A DNA stretch of 64,000 nucleotides, from assembly GCA_913043285.1 (NCBI GenBank), contig CAJWML010000001.1:124001-188000 (forward strand), read 5' to 3'. The DNA comes from CAKZNE01 sp002695025 (GTDB lineage: Bacteria; Bacteroidota; Bacteroidia; Flavobacteriales; Schleiferiaceae). This document shows positions 8,903 through 17,588 of this stretch, one piece after another; within the stretch, counting starts at the first letter, position 1; every line of letters starts with the position of its first letter. The notes below the pieces were generated by a model. That model searched no databases. It was not told where the DNA came from and worked only from the letters and a program-made list of their open reading frames with translations. Made by a program: the position numbers and the translations under genes.

Positions 8903-10138
8903 TTATTCTTCAAATTCAGATCGCAGAATACTGCGCACCTCTTCGATGGTTTCCACCTCAAGGTCTGTCCGGGAAGCCAGCTCTTCTATGCTGAGATCCA
9001 AAACACTTTTTGCAGTATCGCAACCTATGGATTTTAATTCTTTAATGATCCAACCTTCTATCTCATCGCTGAACTCGGTGAGTTCCACATCCTCTTCCTC
9101 ATCCACATCACGGTACACATCTATCTCGTAACCGGTAAGCTGGCCTGCCAGCTTGATATTCAAACCACGCTTTCCGATGGCTAAAGATACCTGATCCGGT
9201 TTTAAGAATACTTCAGCACGGCCGTTCGCCTCGTCCAGGTTGATACTGGTGATCTTGGCGGGGCTTAGTGCTCGCTGTATGTATAGTTGTGTATTATTGG
9301 TATAGTTGATTACATCAATGTTCTCGTTACCCAGCTCGCGCACAATGCTATGGATGCGGCTGCCTTTCATACCCACACAGGCACCTACCGGGTCAATACG
9401 ATCATCATACGACTCTACGGCTACCTTGGCTTTTTCACCGGGCTCACGTACCACATTCTTCACTACAATAAGACCATCAAAAACCTCTGGGATCTCCTGT
9501 TCAAAAAGTTTAGCCAGGAATTTAGGGCTGGTACGCGAAAGGGTGATCACAGGCTTATTTCCACGCAGATCAACGCTATGCACAACAGCTCTGAGGGTAT
9601 CTCCCTTGCGGTAAAAGTCACCAGGAATCTGCTGATCCTTGGGTAGTACCAGCTCATTCTGGTCATCATCGTAAATGATCACTGCACGGGGACGTACGTG
9701 GTGGATCTCTCCGGTGAGTATTTCACCTTCCAGGTCCTGGTATTTTTTATAAATAATACCATTGTCATGTTCCTGGATTTTTTGAACCAGGTTCTGGCGG
9801 AAAGCCAATACAAACCTGCGGCCCAGGTCCAGGAGCTTCACTTCTTCAGAAACTTCTTCACCTACTTCAAAATCCGGTTCAATTTTCAAGGCATCGGTGA
9901 GTTCGATCTCCATATTCTCGTCTTCCACTTCACCATCGGCAACGATCATACGGTTCCTCCATATTTCGAGATCACCCTTATCAGGGTTCACGATAATATC
10001 GAAGTTCTCATCCGTGCCGTACTTTTTGGTAAGCTGGTTACGGAAAGCTTCTTCAATAATAGCCATCAGGGTAACCCTGTCTATATTCTTTTCATCCTTA
10101 AAATCAGAAAAACTTTCAATGATAGCCTGATTTTCCAT
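8903..10138 (-). CDS. nusA: Transcription termination/antitermination factor NusA
   Basis: 411 residues: an N-terminal RNA polymerase-binding domain, an S1 domain (about 135-205), and two KH domains with the typical KVAVESYDDRIDPVGACVG and VSLAIGKRGLNIKLAG motifs. A short C-terminal helix-hairpin region (LKSIGCDTAKSVLDLSIEEL) follows. It lacks the long acidic repeats of the E. coli protein, as is usual for this phylum. NusA modulates pausing, intrinsic termination and antitermination. It sits between rimP (14 bases upstream) and infB, the near-universal order, so the three are probably co-transcribed from the promoter at 10661-10668. Confidence 0.97.
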   Translation of the reverse strand: MENQAIIESFSDFKDEKNIDRVTLMAIIEEAFRNQLTKKYGTDENFDIIVNPDKGDLEIWRNRMIVADGEVEDENMEIELTDALKIEPDFEVGEEVSEEVKLLDLGRRFVLAFRQNLVQKIQEHDNGIIYKKYQDLEGEILTGEIHHVRPRAVIIYDDDQNELVLPKDQQIPGDFYRKGDTLRAVVHSVDLRGNKPVITLSRTSPKFLAKLFEQEIPEVFDGLIVVKNVVREPGEKAKVAVESYDDRIDPVGACVGMKGSRIHSIVRELGNENIDVINYTNNTQLYIQRALSPAKITSINLDEANGRAEVFLKPDQVSLAIGKRGLNIKLAGQLTGYEIDVYRDVDEEEDVELTEFSDEIEGWIIKELKSIGCDTAKSVLDLSIEELASRTDLEVETIEEVRSILRSEFEE

Positions 10139-10152
10139 CGAATCTTAAATGT

Positions 10153-10617
10153 TTAAAAACGTATTTCTATGCTTGTTTCCTTAATATCCTGAAGGGGAAT
10201 TTTCACCTCCTTCTTTACCGTAACCTTTCCCTTACCAACGGGCTTGGGCACTCGTTCTTTCCAACTCAGGGTAACCTCATCATTCTCAAAACGGTCAAAA
10301 TCACCCTGATGAACCTTGCCATCCAGAGTAACTACCTTTACGGGGCGCCCTACGTTCTTTTCGTATTGCTCCTTAACCTTTAAAGGTTCTCCCACCCCTG
10401 GTGATGACACATCGAGGGCAAAATCCTCAGCTTCGCGGTCGAGGTTGTGCTCCACATGTCTACTGATCTGCATCAGCATATCCAGCGTAATACCATCCTT
10501 GTGATCGGCTACCAGGTGAATACGGGAATCATTCCCGATCGTCAAATCAACTAAAAAGGCCCCTTGTTCTTCCAGCGCCTGTGTTACCAATTCCTTAACC
10601 TTTGCTGAATCGATCAT
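10153..10617 (-). CDS. rimP: Ribosome maturation factor RimP
   Basis: 154 residues, the normal length. The conserved core with DFALDVSSPGVGEPL is present, followed by the C-terminal Sm-like domain (GRPVKVVTLDGK, EVKIPLQDIKETSIEI). RimP is needed for assembly of the 30S ribosomal subunit. It is the first gene of rimP-nusA-infB. The start codon follows a strong hairpin at 10632-10652, which would be the first thing transcribed if the -7 box at 10661-10668 is used. Confidence 0.95.
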   Translation of the reverse strand: MIDSAKVKELVTQALEEQGAFLVDLTIGNDSRIHLVADHKDGITLDMLMQISRHVEHNLDREAEDFALDVSSPGVGEPLKVKEQYEKNVGRPVKVVTLDGKVHQGDFDRFENDEVTLSWKERVPKPVGKGKVTVKKEVKIPLQDIKETSIEIRF

Positions 10618-10631
10618 ATATGGCTAATAAA

Positions 10632-10652
10632 AGAGGGGACTGTAGTCCCCTC
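10632..10652 (-). terminator. Hairpin between the sirtuin gene and rimP
   Basis: AGAGGGGAC-TGTA-GTCCCCTCT on the plus strand forms a 9-bp GC-rich stem. On the minus strand it is followed by TTTATT, so it may end the sirtuin transcript. It also lies downstream of the probable rimP promoter, so it would form the extreme 5' end of the rimP-nusA-infB mRNA. Confidence 0.6.
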
Positions 10653-10660
10653 TGAGCGTG

Positions 10661-10668
10661 CAAATATA
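10661..10668 (-). promoter_or_regulatory. Putative -7 element of rimP-nusA-infB
   Basis: The minus strand reads TATATTTG, an exact TAnnTTTG match, 43 bases before the rimP ATG. It lies just upstream of the hairpin, so transcription would begin at or next to the base of the stem. Confidence 0.55.
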
Positions 10669-10693
10669 CAATAATATATTGGGTTCACCATAG

Positions 10694-11419
10694 TTACCCT
10701 TTACCGAGCAAATGATGCTTGAGTTTTTGCATTCCTGTTCCTGCCTTTTCGCGAATATGAAAGGCTGCAGGAAAATGATGCAGCTCCAGTTCAGCAGGAT
10801 CGATGGCTATTATAGGAACTCCGGGGCGAGCTACGTGCAAGAGGCCTGCAGCCGGGTATACGTTAAGGGAAGTACCTACCACCACCAGCAGGTCGCTTTG
10901 TGCCACCAGCTCCTGAGCCGGCTCAATCATGGGTACCATTTCGCCAAACCAAACCACGTGCGGCCGCAACTGACTACCCTTCTCACAACAATCTCCCATT
11001 TTGATCTCCCAGCCCTCAATATCATACACCAAAGCAGGGTCTGCAGAGCTTTGCGATTTACGAAGCTCACCATGCAGGTATAACACTTTACCGGAACCAG
11101 CCCGCTCGTGGAGGTCATCCACATTTTGCGTGATCACCTCCACGTCAAAATGTTGTTGCAATTCAGCAATGGTGAGGTGAGCTGCGTTGGGCTCCACTTC
11201 CAGCAACTGTTTCCTTCTCTGGTTATAAAACCGCTGCACGAGCTCCGGGTTAGAGGCCCAGGCCTCAGGGGTGGCCACCTCGTAAATGCTGTATTGTTCC
11301 CACAGGCCTCCATTATCCCTGAAAGTGCTGATGCCACTCTCGGCACTGACACCTGCACCACTCAGGAATACGATTTTACTTTTGGAATGAAGACTTCCCA
11401 GATCAGGAATATTAATCAT
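10694..11419 (-). CDS. cobB: NAD-dependent protein deacylase, Sir2 family (class III type)
   Basis: About 241 residues with the sirtuin core: LSGAGVSAESGISTFRD for NAD binding, TQNVDDLHERAGS, the catalytic His in LYLHGEL, and VVGTSLNVYPAAGL. The segment FYNQRRKQL carries the Tyr and Arg that mark class III sirtuins such as E. coli CobB and human SIRT5, so removal of succinyl or other acidic acyl groups from lysine is plausible. The structural zinc site looks lost: only one CC pair remains where four spaced cysteines are usual. I chose the ATG of MINIPDLG; a TTG two codons earlier is possible. Its 3' end precedes the rimP promoter. Confidence 0.9.
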   Translation of the reverse strand: MINIPDLGSLHSKSKIVFLSGAGVSAESGISTFRDNGGLWEQYSIYEVATPEAWASNPELVQRFYNQRRKQLLEVEPNAAHLTIAELQQHFDVEVITQNVDDLHERAGSGKVLYLHGELRKSQSSADPALVYDIEGWEIKMGDCCEKGSQLRPHVVWFGEMVPMIEPAQELVAQSDLLVVVGTSLNVYPAAGLLHVARPGVPIIAIDPAELELHHFPAAFHIREKAGTGMQKLKHHLLGKG

Positions 11420-11445
11420 GTTCAAAATTTCTTGGAATAATTCTA

Positions 11446-11453
11446 TATTTTTG
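11446..11453 (+). promoter_or_regulatory. Possible -7 element for the lone receiver gene
   Basis: TATTTTTG fits TAnnTTTG and lies in the divergent gap between the sirtuin and the receiver gene, 84 bases before the receiver ATG. The long leader makes this a weak call. Confidence 0.3.
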
Positions 11454-11537
11454 AAAGTCAGTTTATTCTTAACGCCTTATTATAGCAGGATTGAACTGGC
11501 GTAAAATTGGCGCCCCAAACTATGCTAATTTAAAACT

Positions 11538-11909
11538 ATGAGTGAAACTGGCAGAATACTGATCGTTGATGATGAACCTCTGATTCGTGATGCTTTAGCT
11601 TTTAAGCTTACCAAAGAAGGGTATTACGTAGAAACTGCCGAAGACGGGGAAAAAGCCATTGAAATACTGGACCGGGAGCGCTTTGACGTTATCATATCGG
11701 ATGTAATGATGCCTTTTATCAGCGGCTTTGAGCTATTGCAAATACTTAAGGAACGCGGTACCGAAGCCCCTGTTCTTATGCTCACCTCTCTGAACTCGGA
11801 GAGTGCTGTAAATAAAGCGCTTGACCTGGGAGCAGATGATTTTATGACCAAACCTTTTAGCCCCAAGGATCTTTCTACCCGTATAAAGAAATTGCTGGAA
11901 AAACGGTAA
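11538..11909 (+). CDS. Single-domain response regulator (CheY-like receiver)
   Basis: 123 residues consisting only of a receiver domain. The acidic pocket (VDDEP, D11-D12), the phosphoacceptor D55 (IISDVMMP), the conserved Thr/Ser (MLTSLN) and Lys (TKPF) are all present, so it should be phosphorylatable. There is no output domain, and no histidine kinase gene lies next to it. It may act by protein-protein contact or in a phosphorelay with a remote kinase. Its 3' end is two bases from the convergent SPOR protein gene. Confidence 0.9.
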   Translation: MSETGRILIVDDEPLIRDALAFKLTKEGYYVETAEDGEKAIEILDRERFDVIISDVMMPFISGFELLQILKERGTEAPVLMLTSLNSESAVNKALDLGADDFMTKPFSPKDLSTRIKKLLEKR

Positions 11910-11911
11910 TT

Positions 11912-13660
11912 CTAAAAATGCACCATCCACGCATCGGGATGTTGCTGCACCACTTTCTCAAACTGTAATTGTGCATCGCGCAGGCTGGTGTATTCGCCAT
12001 ACGCCACACGATTGGTATTCAGGTAATCCACGTGTATAATGGTCAGCTCCGGATACCCCAGCCGGTTCACGTACTCCTGCGCCCGTTCTGAGGACGCCAG
12101 GCTGGCAATGATAATCCTCCACTTTTTGGCCGAAGGATCCGGCACCTGAACTGCACGCTGGTTTACAGGGATAGCCGGTTCATTATTGGAGCGTGAAACA
12201 TTTACAGTTCCAGATGGATCGGCCGGGGAGGCCTCCATTCCATTGCGTTTCATTTCCAACCATTGGACCAGCGGAAGTCGTCCCCCTACCCTGTACCGAC
12301 TGGGGGAAATGTTACTTCCACTACTTGCGGGAACTGGCTTATTCTCCCGTTTACTAAGCTCTACAAGCTCGGTTGAAACATCATCGGTGTGATCAGCTTT
12401 GCCATCCAGGATGTCCTCAGTCTCATACAAGCGAGTACCCCCGGTAGGCAAGAGCACCATGCCGGTATCCAGCAAACGATATTTTTCATAGCCGCTATCT
12501 ACCGGCAGTTTCCGTTTTTCCTGCGAAACTTTCAGGCGATCCAGGTGATGATTGATAATGTGAGTCATCATAGGGCGGTAGTAACGCCAAAAGAACTCTT
12601 TTTCCCTTTGCGCCTCCCTAGTAAGGTAAAACAAGCGGGAAACCAATTCCACTCCTTTAAAATAGGCCGAACTGTTTGAAATATTATTATCGGCAAAATC
12701 ACCGCAAAAATAGTAACGCAGGTCTTCCTGATGATCCCCAATAACCGCAGGGAATCGCCTTGGAATATGAAAATACTCCATCAGGGAATCACCTGCCTCA
12801 TTCGTATGAATCTTATAATAAGCATATATATTAGCCTTACGCCTGGAAAGGGTAATATCAAACCAATTGGGAAACTTCACCAGGTTGTTTACACCCAACT
12901 TCTTCTGCATTTCCAGCTCGGTATTAATCACAGGCATGGGCGCATCCAGGTGGGCATCATCCTCCAGCACAATTATCTTCCCGCTTTCGTGGGCCAGCAC
13001 AATACCGGGCTTATTTGCAAAGGCAAAGGGTTTCTTATAATAATCGCGATATTGTTTGCGCACCCATTGAGGAACAGCATCGGAAACGCTCGTATCCAGG
13101 GTAGTAAAGGCCTTACCTACCCAGCCGGTAAAGTCCACTTCAAAGAGTTGCTCCATTTGCGTCTTTACCTCCGGGCTGGTTGGTGCACCGATAGTATTGT
13201 ACTCCGCCATGATCAGTTTATGGTCCCGGTACAAAACCTTCAATAGTTCGTAGTCCTTCTGCGAAAGCCCACCGTACCAATTGTTGCCCGTCTGAAGGCT
13301 GTCTATGCCCATTTCCACACCTGAGGCATCCACATAATAGGCCATATCAATATAAAATGACATACTATCCATTTCGGACAACTCGTAGCGATCCAGTTCA
13401 TTGATCATACCATTACCTTCCGGGTAGGTGCCGTAATAATCACGGCTGTAATCGTATTTTTTCCCGGAGGGCTGATACATCTTTTCGTGCGTCAGGATCC
13501 AGTTGAAGGAGCGGTGTTCCTGCCTGGACTCAGGAGTGGCAGATTTATCGAGAATAATAGATTCCAGGCGGTCCATGGGCCAAAGGAACCACGCCAGAAA
13601 ACTCCACAGGGGAATGAGGAGTACAAATGCCACAATAATTTTTAAACCCAGGTTCTTCAA
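11912..13660 (-). CDS. Large membrane-anchored protein of unknown function with a C-terminal SPOR domain
   Basis: 582 residues. An N-terminal membrane anchor (residues about 7-28, VAFVLLIPLWSFLAWFLWP) is followed by a long soluble region of no family I recognise, with many Tyr, Asp and Trp. A Ser/Pro/Asn-rich linker comes next, then a final 75-residue SPOR-like domain (KWRIIIASLASSERAQEYVN ... VAYGEYTSLRDAQLQFEKV). The likely location is periplasmic, tethered to the inner membrane, with the SPOR domain touching peptidoglycan. The start is TTG at 13660: an in-frame stop lies four codons upstream and no ATG fits, and the anchor begins directly after it. Confidence 0.65.
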   Translation of the reverse strand: MKNLGLKIIVAFVLLIPLWSFLAWFLWPMDRLESIILDKSATPESRQEHRSFNWILTHEKMYQPSGKKYDYSRDYYGTYPEGNGMINELDRYELSEMDSMSFYIDMAYYVDASGVEMGIDSLQTGNNWYGGLSQKDYELLKVLYRDHKLIMAEYNTIGAPTSPEVKTQMEQLFEVDFTGWVGKAFTTLDTSVSDAVPQWVRKQYRDYYKKPFAFANKPGIVLAHESGKIIVLEDDAHLDAPMPVINTELEMQKKLGVNNLVKFPNWFDITLSRRKANIYAYYKIHTNEAGDSLMEYFHIPRRFPAVIGDHQEDLRYYFCGDFADNNISNSSAYFKGVELVSRLFYLTREAQREKEFFWRYYRPMMTHIINHHLDRLKVSQEKRKLPVDSGYEKYRLLDTGMVLLPTGGTRLYETEDILDGKADHTDDVSTELVELSKRENKPVPASSGSNISPSRYRVGGRLPLVQWLEMKRNGMEASPADPSGTVNVSRSNNEPAIPVNQRAVQVPDPSAKKWRIIIASLASSERAQEYVNRLGYPELTIIHVDYLNTNRVAYGEYTSLRDAQLQFEKVVQQHPDAWMVHF

Positions 13661-13752
13661 GAAGGGGAGTTATTGACCCAATAGGGATTATCAGGGCCAA
13701 AGTACCATGATATTGGCACAGTTTGGCCGGTGTATCGGTATTTCTATTAAGA

Positions 13753-14184
13753 TCACTTTGTTAAAATCTTCAGACTATCCCTAAGCAGCTCCGACCTCAG
13801 CCGGGCTACATGAACACTGTCTATCGAAGTGCCTGTTCCGGCAATCTCGGTACGCACGTAATTAACGATCTGAGCTATCTGATTATCGGACAGGTAATAA
13901 AAAGAAGGCATTTCGCCATCATACTCCTTGCCTTCCACCACTATTTCTCCTTTGATGCCGTTGAGGATATTACCCACAATCCGCTCATCCCTGGCTATCC
14001 ATTCCGGATCGGTAAGAGGTGGGTAAACGCGAAGAAAACCTTTACCACTACGCTGATGGCAGCTCTTGCAATACTCCCGGTACAGATCCTCTCCATTATT
14101 CACCTGGGGACCACGTTTAAAAGCACCCAGCATAATGAATAACAAAGCCGCCATAAAGAGTATTTTCCATGTGCCGGTCCTCAT
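13753..14184 (-). CDS. Monohaem cytochrome c
   Basis: 143 residues: an N-terminal hydrophobic signal or anchor (ILFMAALLFIMLGAF), one haem-binding CKSCH, and a downstream Met (GEMPSFYYLSD) suited to be the sixth haem ligand. The Leu/Tyr/Val pattern of the final helix (QIAQIVNYVRTEI) is typical of class I cytochromes c. It is probably a periplasmic or membrane-tethered electron carrier; its partner is not shown by the neighbours. It is divergent from ftsX with an 81-base gap. Confidence 0.85.
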   Translation of the reverse strand: MRTGTWKILFMAALLFIMLGAFKRGPQVNNGEDLYREYCKSCHQRSGKGFLRVYPPLTDPEWIARDERIVGNILNGIKGEIVVEGKEYDGEMPSFYYLSDNQIAQIVNYVRTEIAGTGTSIDSVHVARLRSELLRDSLKILTK

Positions 14185-14265
14185 ATCGTTTCAAGCTTAA
14201 GCATTAACGGATCATTAACTATTAAGGGGTGCATTTTTTAGTATTTTAGCCCGCAATTTAAAAGA

Positions 14266-15144
14266 ATGTCAGTAATAGCAGACCGTTATACCAAGCGCAG
14301 ATTGCGCTCCTCTTATATATCCGTGGTTATCAGTATTTCGCTGGTATTGCTGGTGCTGGGTATTTTTGGTTTACTGCTGGTAAATGCCGGTACCATTGCA
14401 CGCGAGGTACGCGAGAATTTTTCCTTTACGGTATTGCTGAACAACGATGCTTCGGAGGTAGCTGTGCGCCAGTTCCAGAAAAGCCTTGAATTAACCCCTT
14501 ACGTTAAAAGTACGGAGTACATCTCAAAAGAAGAGGCAGCCGCTGAGCTGAAGGAAGCTCTGGATGAAGAGTTTGTGGAATTCCTGGGCTACAATCCCCT
14601 GATGAATGCCATTGCCATCCACCTCAAAGCGGATTATGTAAACCCGGAACAATTATCCTACCTGGAGAGCGAGTTTGCCAAAGAAGATATTGTACGTGAA
14701 GTGGTCTACGACAAGCCGCTTATCCAGATGATGAATGAGAATATCGAAAGAATAAGCCTTTTTTTACTGATAGGATGCATATTGCTCTCCCTGATAGCGG
14801 TAGGCCTTATCAACAGCTCTATACGCCTCTCCATATACTCGCGTAGGTTCCTTATCAAAACCATGCAGTTAGTAGGCGCTACCAAGGGCTTTATCCGCAA
14901 ACCGTTTATCTGGAGGAGTTTTCGTCACGGTTTATACGGATCTCTTATTGCCATTGGCCTGTTGGTAGTAATCCTTTACTACATTGGCCAGAATATTCCT
15001 GACTTTTTAGAACTTCAGGATATGAAATTGTTGGTTGTGCTCTTTGGAGGAGTTCTCGTCATGGGTATTTTTATTTCCATGAGTTGCACTTTCTTTGCAC
15101 TCAAGAAATACCTTAAGCTCAAGACTGACCAACTCTACTTTTAA
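14266..15144 (+). CDS. ftsX: Cell division protein FtsX
   Basis: 292 residues with the FtsX layout: a cytoplasmic N-terminus, a membrane helix at about 18-42, a periplasmic domain (about 45-160), then three more helices ending near 280. FtsX is the permease-like partner of the ATPase FtsE and controls septal peptidoglycan hydrolases. ftsE is not adjacent here, which is common in this phylum. It opens a tightly packed run with a DUF3098 gene, uppP and truB, an order conserved across Bacteroidota. Confidence 0.93.
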   Translation: MSVIADRYTKRRLRSSYISVVISISLVLLVLGIFGLLLVNAGTIAREVRENFSFTVLLNNDASEVAVRQFQKSLELTPYVKSTEYISKEEAAAELKEALDEEFVEFLGYNPLMNAIAIHLKADYVNPEQLSYLESEFAKEDIVREVVYDKPLIQMMNENIERISLFLLIGCILLSLIAVGLINSSIRLSIYSRRFLIKTMQLVGATKGFIRKPFIWRSFRHGLYGSLIAIGLLVVILYYIGQNIPDFLELQDMKLLVVLFGGVLVMGIFISMSCTFFALKKYLKLKTDQLYF

Positions 15145-15159
15145 ACATTTTTGGATATT

Positions 15160-15390
15160 ATGGAAAAACAAACTTTTGTTTTTGAGAAGAGAAACTACAT
15201 TATGATGATTGCCGGTATTGCGCTGATGATCATCGGCTACCTTTTGATGATTGGCGGAGGCAGTGAAAACCCTGAAGTCTTTAACCCGGAAATATTTGCT
15301 CCTAGAAGGGTTACCTGGGCCCCCATCCTGATCATGATTGGCCTGCTAGTTGAAATTTTCGCCATAATGTACCACCCCACAGATGACTAA
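15160..15390 (+). CDS. DUF3098 family small membrane protein
   Basis: 76 residues with two membrane helices (NYIMMIAGIALMIIGYLLMI and WAPILIMIGLLVEIFAIMY) joined by a short loop with FNPEIFAPRRVTWAP. This matches the DUF3098 family, which sits between ftsX and uppP in many Bacteroidota; its function is unknown. I start it at the ATG at 15160, not the TTG three codons earlier. Its stop overlaps the uppP start by eight bases, so translation is probably coupled. Confidence 0.85.
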   Translation: MEKQTFVFEKRNYIMMIAGIALMIIGYLLMIGGGSENPEVFNPEIFAPRRVTWAPILIMIGLLVEIFAIMYHPTDD

Positions 15391-16180
15391 AGCGGAATCG
15401 GTCATCCTGGGAATAATCCAGGGTCTTACGGAATTCCTCCCGGTGAGTAGTAGTGGCCACCTTGAACTGGCCAAGTCTATATTGGGAGATGACAGTGTAC
15501 CTAAAGAGAGTATGCTGTTTACAGTAGTGGTGCATTTTGCCACTGCGCTGGCTACGATCATTATATACCGCCACGAGGTTTTATACCTCCTCCGTGGGCT
15601 GCTGCGCTTTAAGAAGAACGAGGAAACCATGTTCTGTATGAGGATAGTGGTATCCATGATACCAGCCGCACTGGTAGGAATACTCTTTGAAGAGCAAATA
15701 GAGCAATTATTCGGGGGTAATGTGTTGCTGGTGGGGCTTATGCTCATCGTAACCGGCTTGTTGCTGCTGTTTGCCAATAATGCCAAACCCGGTGAAAAAG
15801 AGGTAACCGTTAAAGACGCTATCATTATTGGTGTGTCGCAGGCTATTGCCATACTTCCGGGTATCAGCCGCAGTGGTGCCACCATTTCCACATCCGTACT
15901 GCTAAAGGTTGACCGTGAAAGGGCAGCCCGCTTTTCATTCCTGATGGTAGTTCCACTTATTTTCGGAAAAATGGCCAAAGATCTTATGGGTGGTGCTCTC
16001 CAGGTTCATTCCGTTGATCCTTTTAACCTGATCCTGGCGTTTGGTGCAGCCTTTATAACCGGGCTATGGGCCTGTAACTGGATGATCGATATCGTGAAGC
16101 GCTTTAACCTCAACTACTTTTCGCTGTACTGCTTTATTGTTGGTGGTATTGCCATAGCCTCCATTTTCTTTGTTGACTAA
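15383..16180 (+). CDS. uppP: Undecaprenyl-diphosphatase UppP (BacA)
   Basis: 265 residues, a polytopic membrane protein with both family signatures: GLTEFLPVSSSGHLELA near the N-terminus and PGISRSGATIS near residue 155. UppP removes a phosphate from undecaprenyl diphosphate to recycle the lipid carrier for peptidoglycan and surface polysaccharides, and usually confers some bacitracin tolerance. It overlaps DUF3098 upstream and truB downstream, so it is probably in the ftsX-truB operon. Confidence 0.96.
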   Translation: MTKAESVILGIIQGLTEFLPVSSSGHLELAKSILGDDSVPKESMLFTVVVHFATALATIIIYRHEVLYLLRGLLRFKKNEETMFCMRIVVSMIPAALVGILFEEQIEQLFGGNVLLVGLMLIVTGLLLLFANNAKPGEKEVTVKDAIIIGVSQAIAILPGISRSGATISTSVLLKVDRERAARFSFLMVVPLIFGKMAKDLMGGALQVHSVDPFNLILAFGAAFITGLWACNWMIDIVKRFNLNYFSLYCFIVGGIAIASIFFVD

Positions 16181-16874
16181 GTACACCGAATCCGATTTTA
16201 AAGAAGGCCAGGTGCTGCTTATTGATAAGCCCCTGGAATGGACATCATTTGACGTGGTGAACAAGATACGCTATGCCATCCGTAAAACTTTTGGTATCCG
16301 TAAGATCAAGGTCGGGCATGCCGGCACCCTAGATCCCCTGGCCACCGGCCTCCTCATTATCTGCACCGGGAAAGCCACTAAACAGATCAATGAGTTTATG
16401 GGTCAACCCAAGGAGTATACCGGCACCATTCAGCTGGGATCAACCACACCCAGCTATGATCTGGAAACGGAACCAGACCATACTTTTCCCACAGAACACA
16501 TTACTCCTGAACTGGTGGAAGAGGTGATCCGCAAACAATTCACCGGTGATATCATGCAGACGCCACCGGTATTTTCAGCCATCAAAAAAGAGGGGCAAAA
16601 GGCCTATGAACTGGCTCGCCAGGGAATCCAGATGAAAATGGAAAAACGTCCGGTGCAGATCACATCTTTTGAAACTGAGCTCAAAGAAGACGTTATTCAC
16701 TTCCGTGTGGAATGCAGCAAGGGCACCTATATCCGCAGCCTTGCCCATGATCTTGGCCAGGCTCTGCAAAGTGGTGGTCACCTCAGCGCTCTGCGCAGAA
16801 CGTCCATCGGCACTTACAGCGTTGAAGATGCCCTGGATCCTCTTCAGTTCGCGGCACAGCTCAACCAGGAATAA
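16170..16874 (+). CDS. truB: tRNA pseudouridine-55 synthase TruB
   Basis: 234 residues. The catalytic motif KVGHAGTLDPLATGLL is present, with the nucleophilic Asp at about residue 55, as is the KGTYIRSLAHDLG motif. TruB makes pseudouridine 55 in the T-loop of tRNAs. The only usable starts are TTG at 16170 or 16173, both inside the end of uppP (overlap of 8-11 bases); no ATG lies between these and the conserved VLLIDKPLEWTSF segment. It is the last gene of the ftsX run. Confidence 0.95.
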   Translation: MLTKYTESDFKEGQVLLIDKPLEWTSFDVVNKIRYAIRKTFGIRKIKVGHAGTLDPLATGLLIICTGKATKQINEFMGQPKEYTGTIQLGSTTPSYDLETEPDHTFPTEHITPELVEEVIRKQFTGDIMQTPPVFSAIKKEGQKAYELARQGIQMKMEKRPVQITSFETELKEDVIHFRVECSKGTYIRSLAHDLGQALQSGGHLSALRRTSIGTYSVEDALDPLQFAAQLNQE

Positions 16875-16968
16875 ACACCTTTCACTAAAGGAAAAAGGCA
16901 TTTGGTTACAAGAGCCCGTTACTTCACTAAAGAAATGGGCCATCGGGAAATTTTCGTAAAGTTTTCCC

Positions 16969-16976
16969 TACATTTA
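16969..16976 (+). promoter_or_regulatory. Possible -7 element for the 16984 gene
   Basis: TACATTTA differs from TAnnTTTG only at the last base and ends seven bases before the ATG at 16984. If used, the message would have almost no leader. Confidence 0.3.
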
Positions 16977-16983
16977 ACCCCTT

Positions 16984-17586
16984 ATGAAACCCTCCCAGCT
17001 ACTATGGAAAGTCCTGTTGGTCACTACACTCCTGCTTCATAACCGTTGCTCTACAGAGCGGGAATGGATAGGTCAAACCTTTGTAGGACCCAACGGACTG
17101 GCAGAAGTATCTATCTTCAGTGACAGTCTTTTAGTGATATCCCGCATCGAAAAGTTACCGGACACCCTAAGCTGGGTTTTCATCCATCCTTATATTTATA
17201 CCTCTGCTGATACTATTGAGTTGCTGGGTAACTCCCTGGTACTGGACGGGCACATTTTTTCCCCTCCCTTTTCGGGCAGAGACCTGAAGGTCATGCCCGG
17301 TGATCTTGTTAACCATAAATTTTCCTACTCTGCCTCAAGCGGAGAAACGGATTGTTACCTCTTTATGGATGACTACCTGATGAGCTATAACCAGTCCCTG
17401 AACAGCACCGATCTGCGCTGGAAGCTTATTGATTTTAAAGGCCGCCAATACCTTAAACTACCTACACCCAAAAATTGGGAACAATACCATTATGTAAGGC
17501 ACAGAGATGAGACTGGTTATGAGCTGGTGCGCTACAATGCGGATAACTTCTCTTACAATTCGGTTAAAATGCTAAGCCTTAACTAG
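16984..17586 (+). CDS. Secreted or lipoprotein-like protein of unknown function
   Basis: 200 residues. The N-terminus (MKPSQLLWKVLLVTTLLLHN, then RC) is a signal peptide with a Cys at about residue 22. The residue before the Cys is Arg, so it is a poor lipobox and membrane lipidation is uncertain. The mature part is rich in Tyr, Asp and Leu (for example DDYLMSYNQSLNSTD) and matches nothing I recognise. It ends three bases from the convergent gene at 17589-18320. Confidence 0.6.
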   Translation: MKPSQLLWKVLLVTTLLLHNRCSTEREWIGQTFVGPNGLAEVSIFSDSLLVISRIEKLPDTLSWVFIHPYIYTSADTIELLGNSLVLDGHIFSPPFSGRDLKVMPGDLVNHKFSYSASSGETDCYLFMDDYLMSYNQSLNSTDLRWKLIDFKGRQYLKLPTPKNWEQYHYVRHRDETGYELVRYNADNFSYNSVKMLSLN

Positions 17587-17588
17587 AC

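Noticed and set aside
13713..13728. Possible sigma-54 promoter (TTGGCACAGTTTGGCC)
   Set aside because: The -24-like GG is present, but ten bases on the dinucleotide is CC and not GC, and TTGCA is absent.
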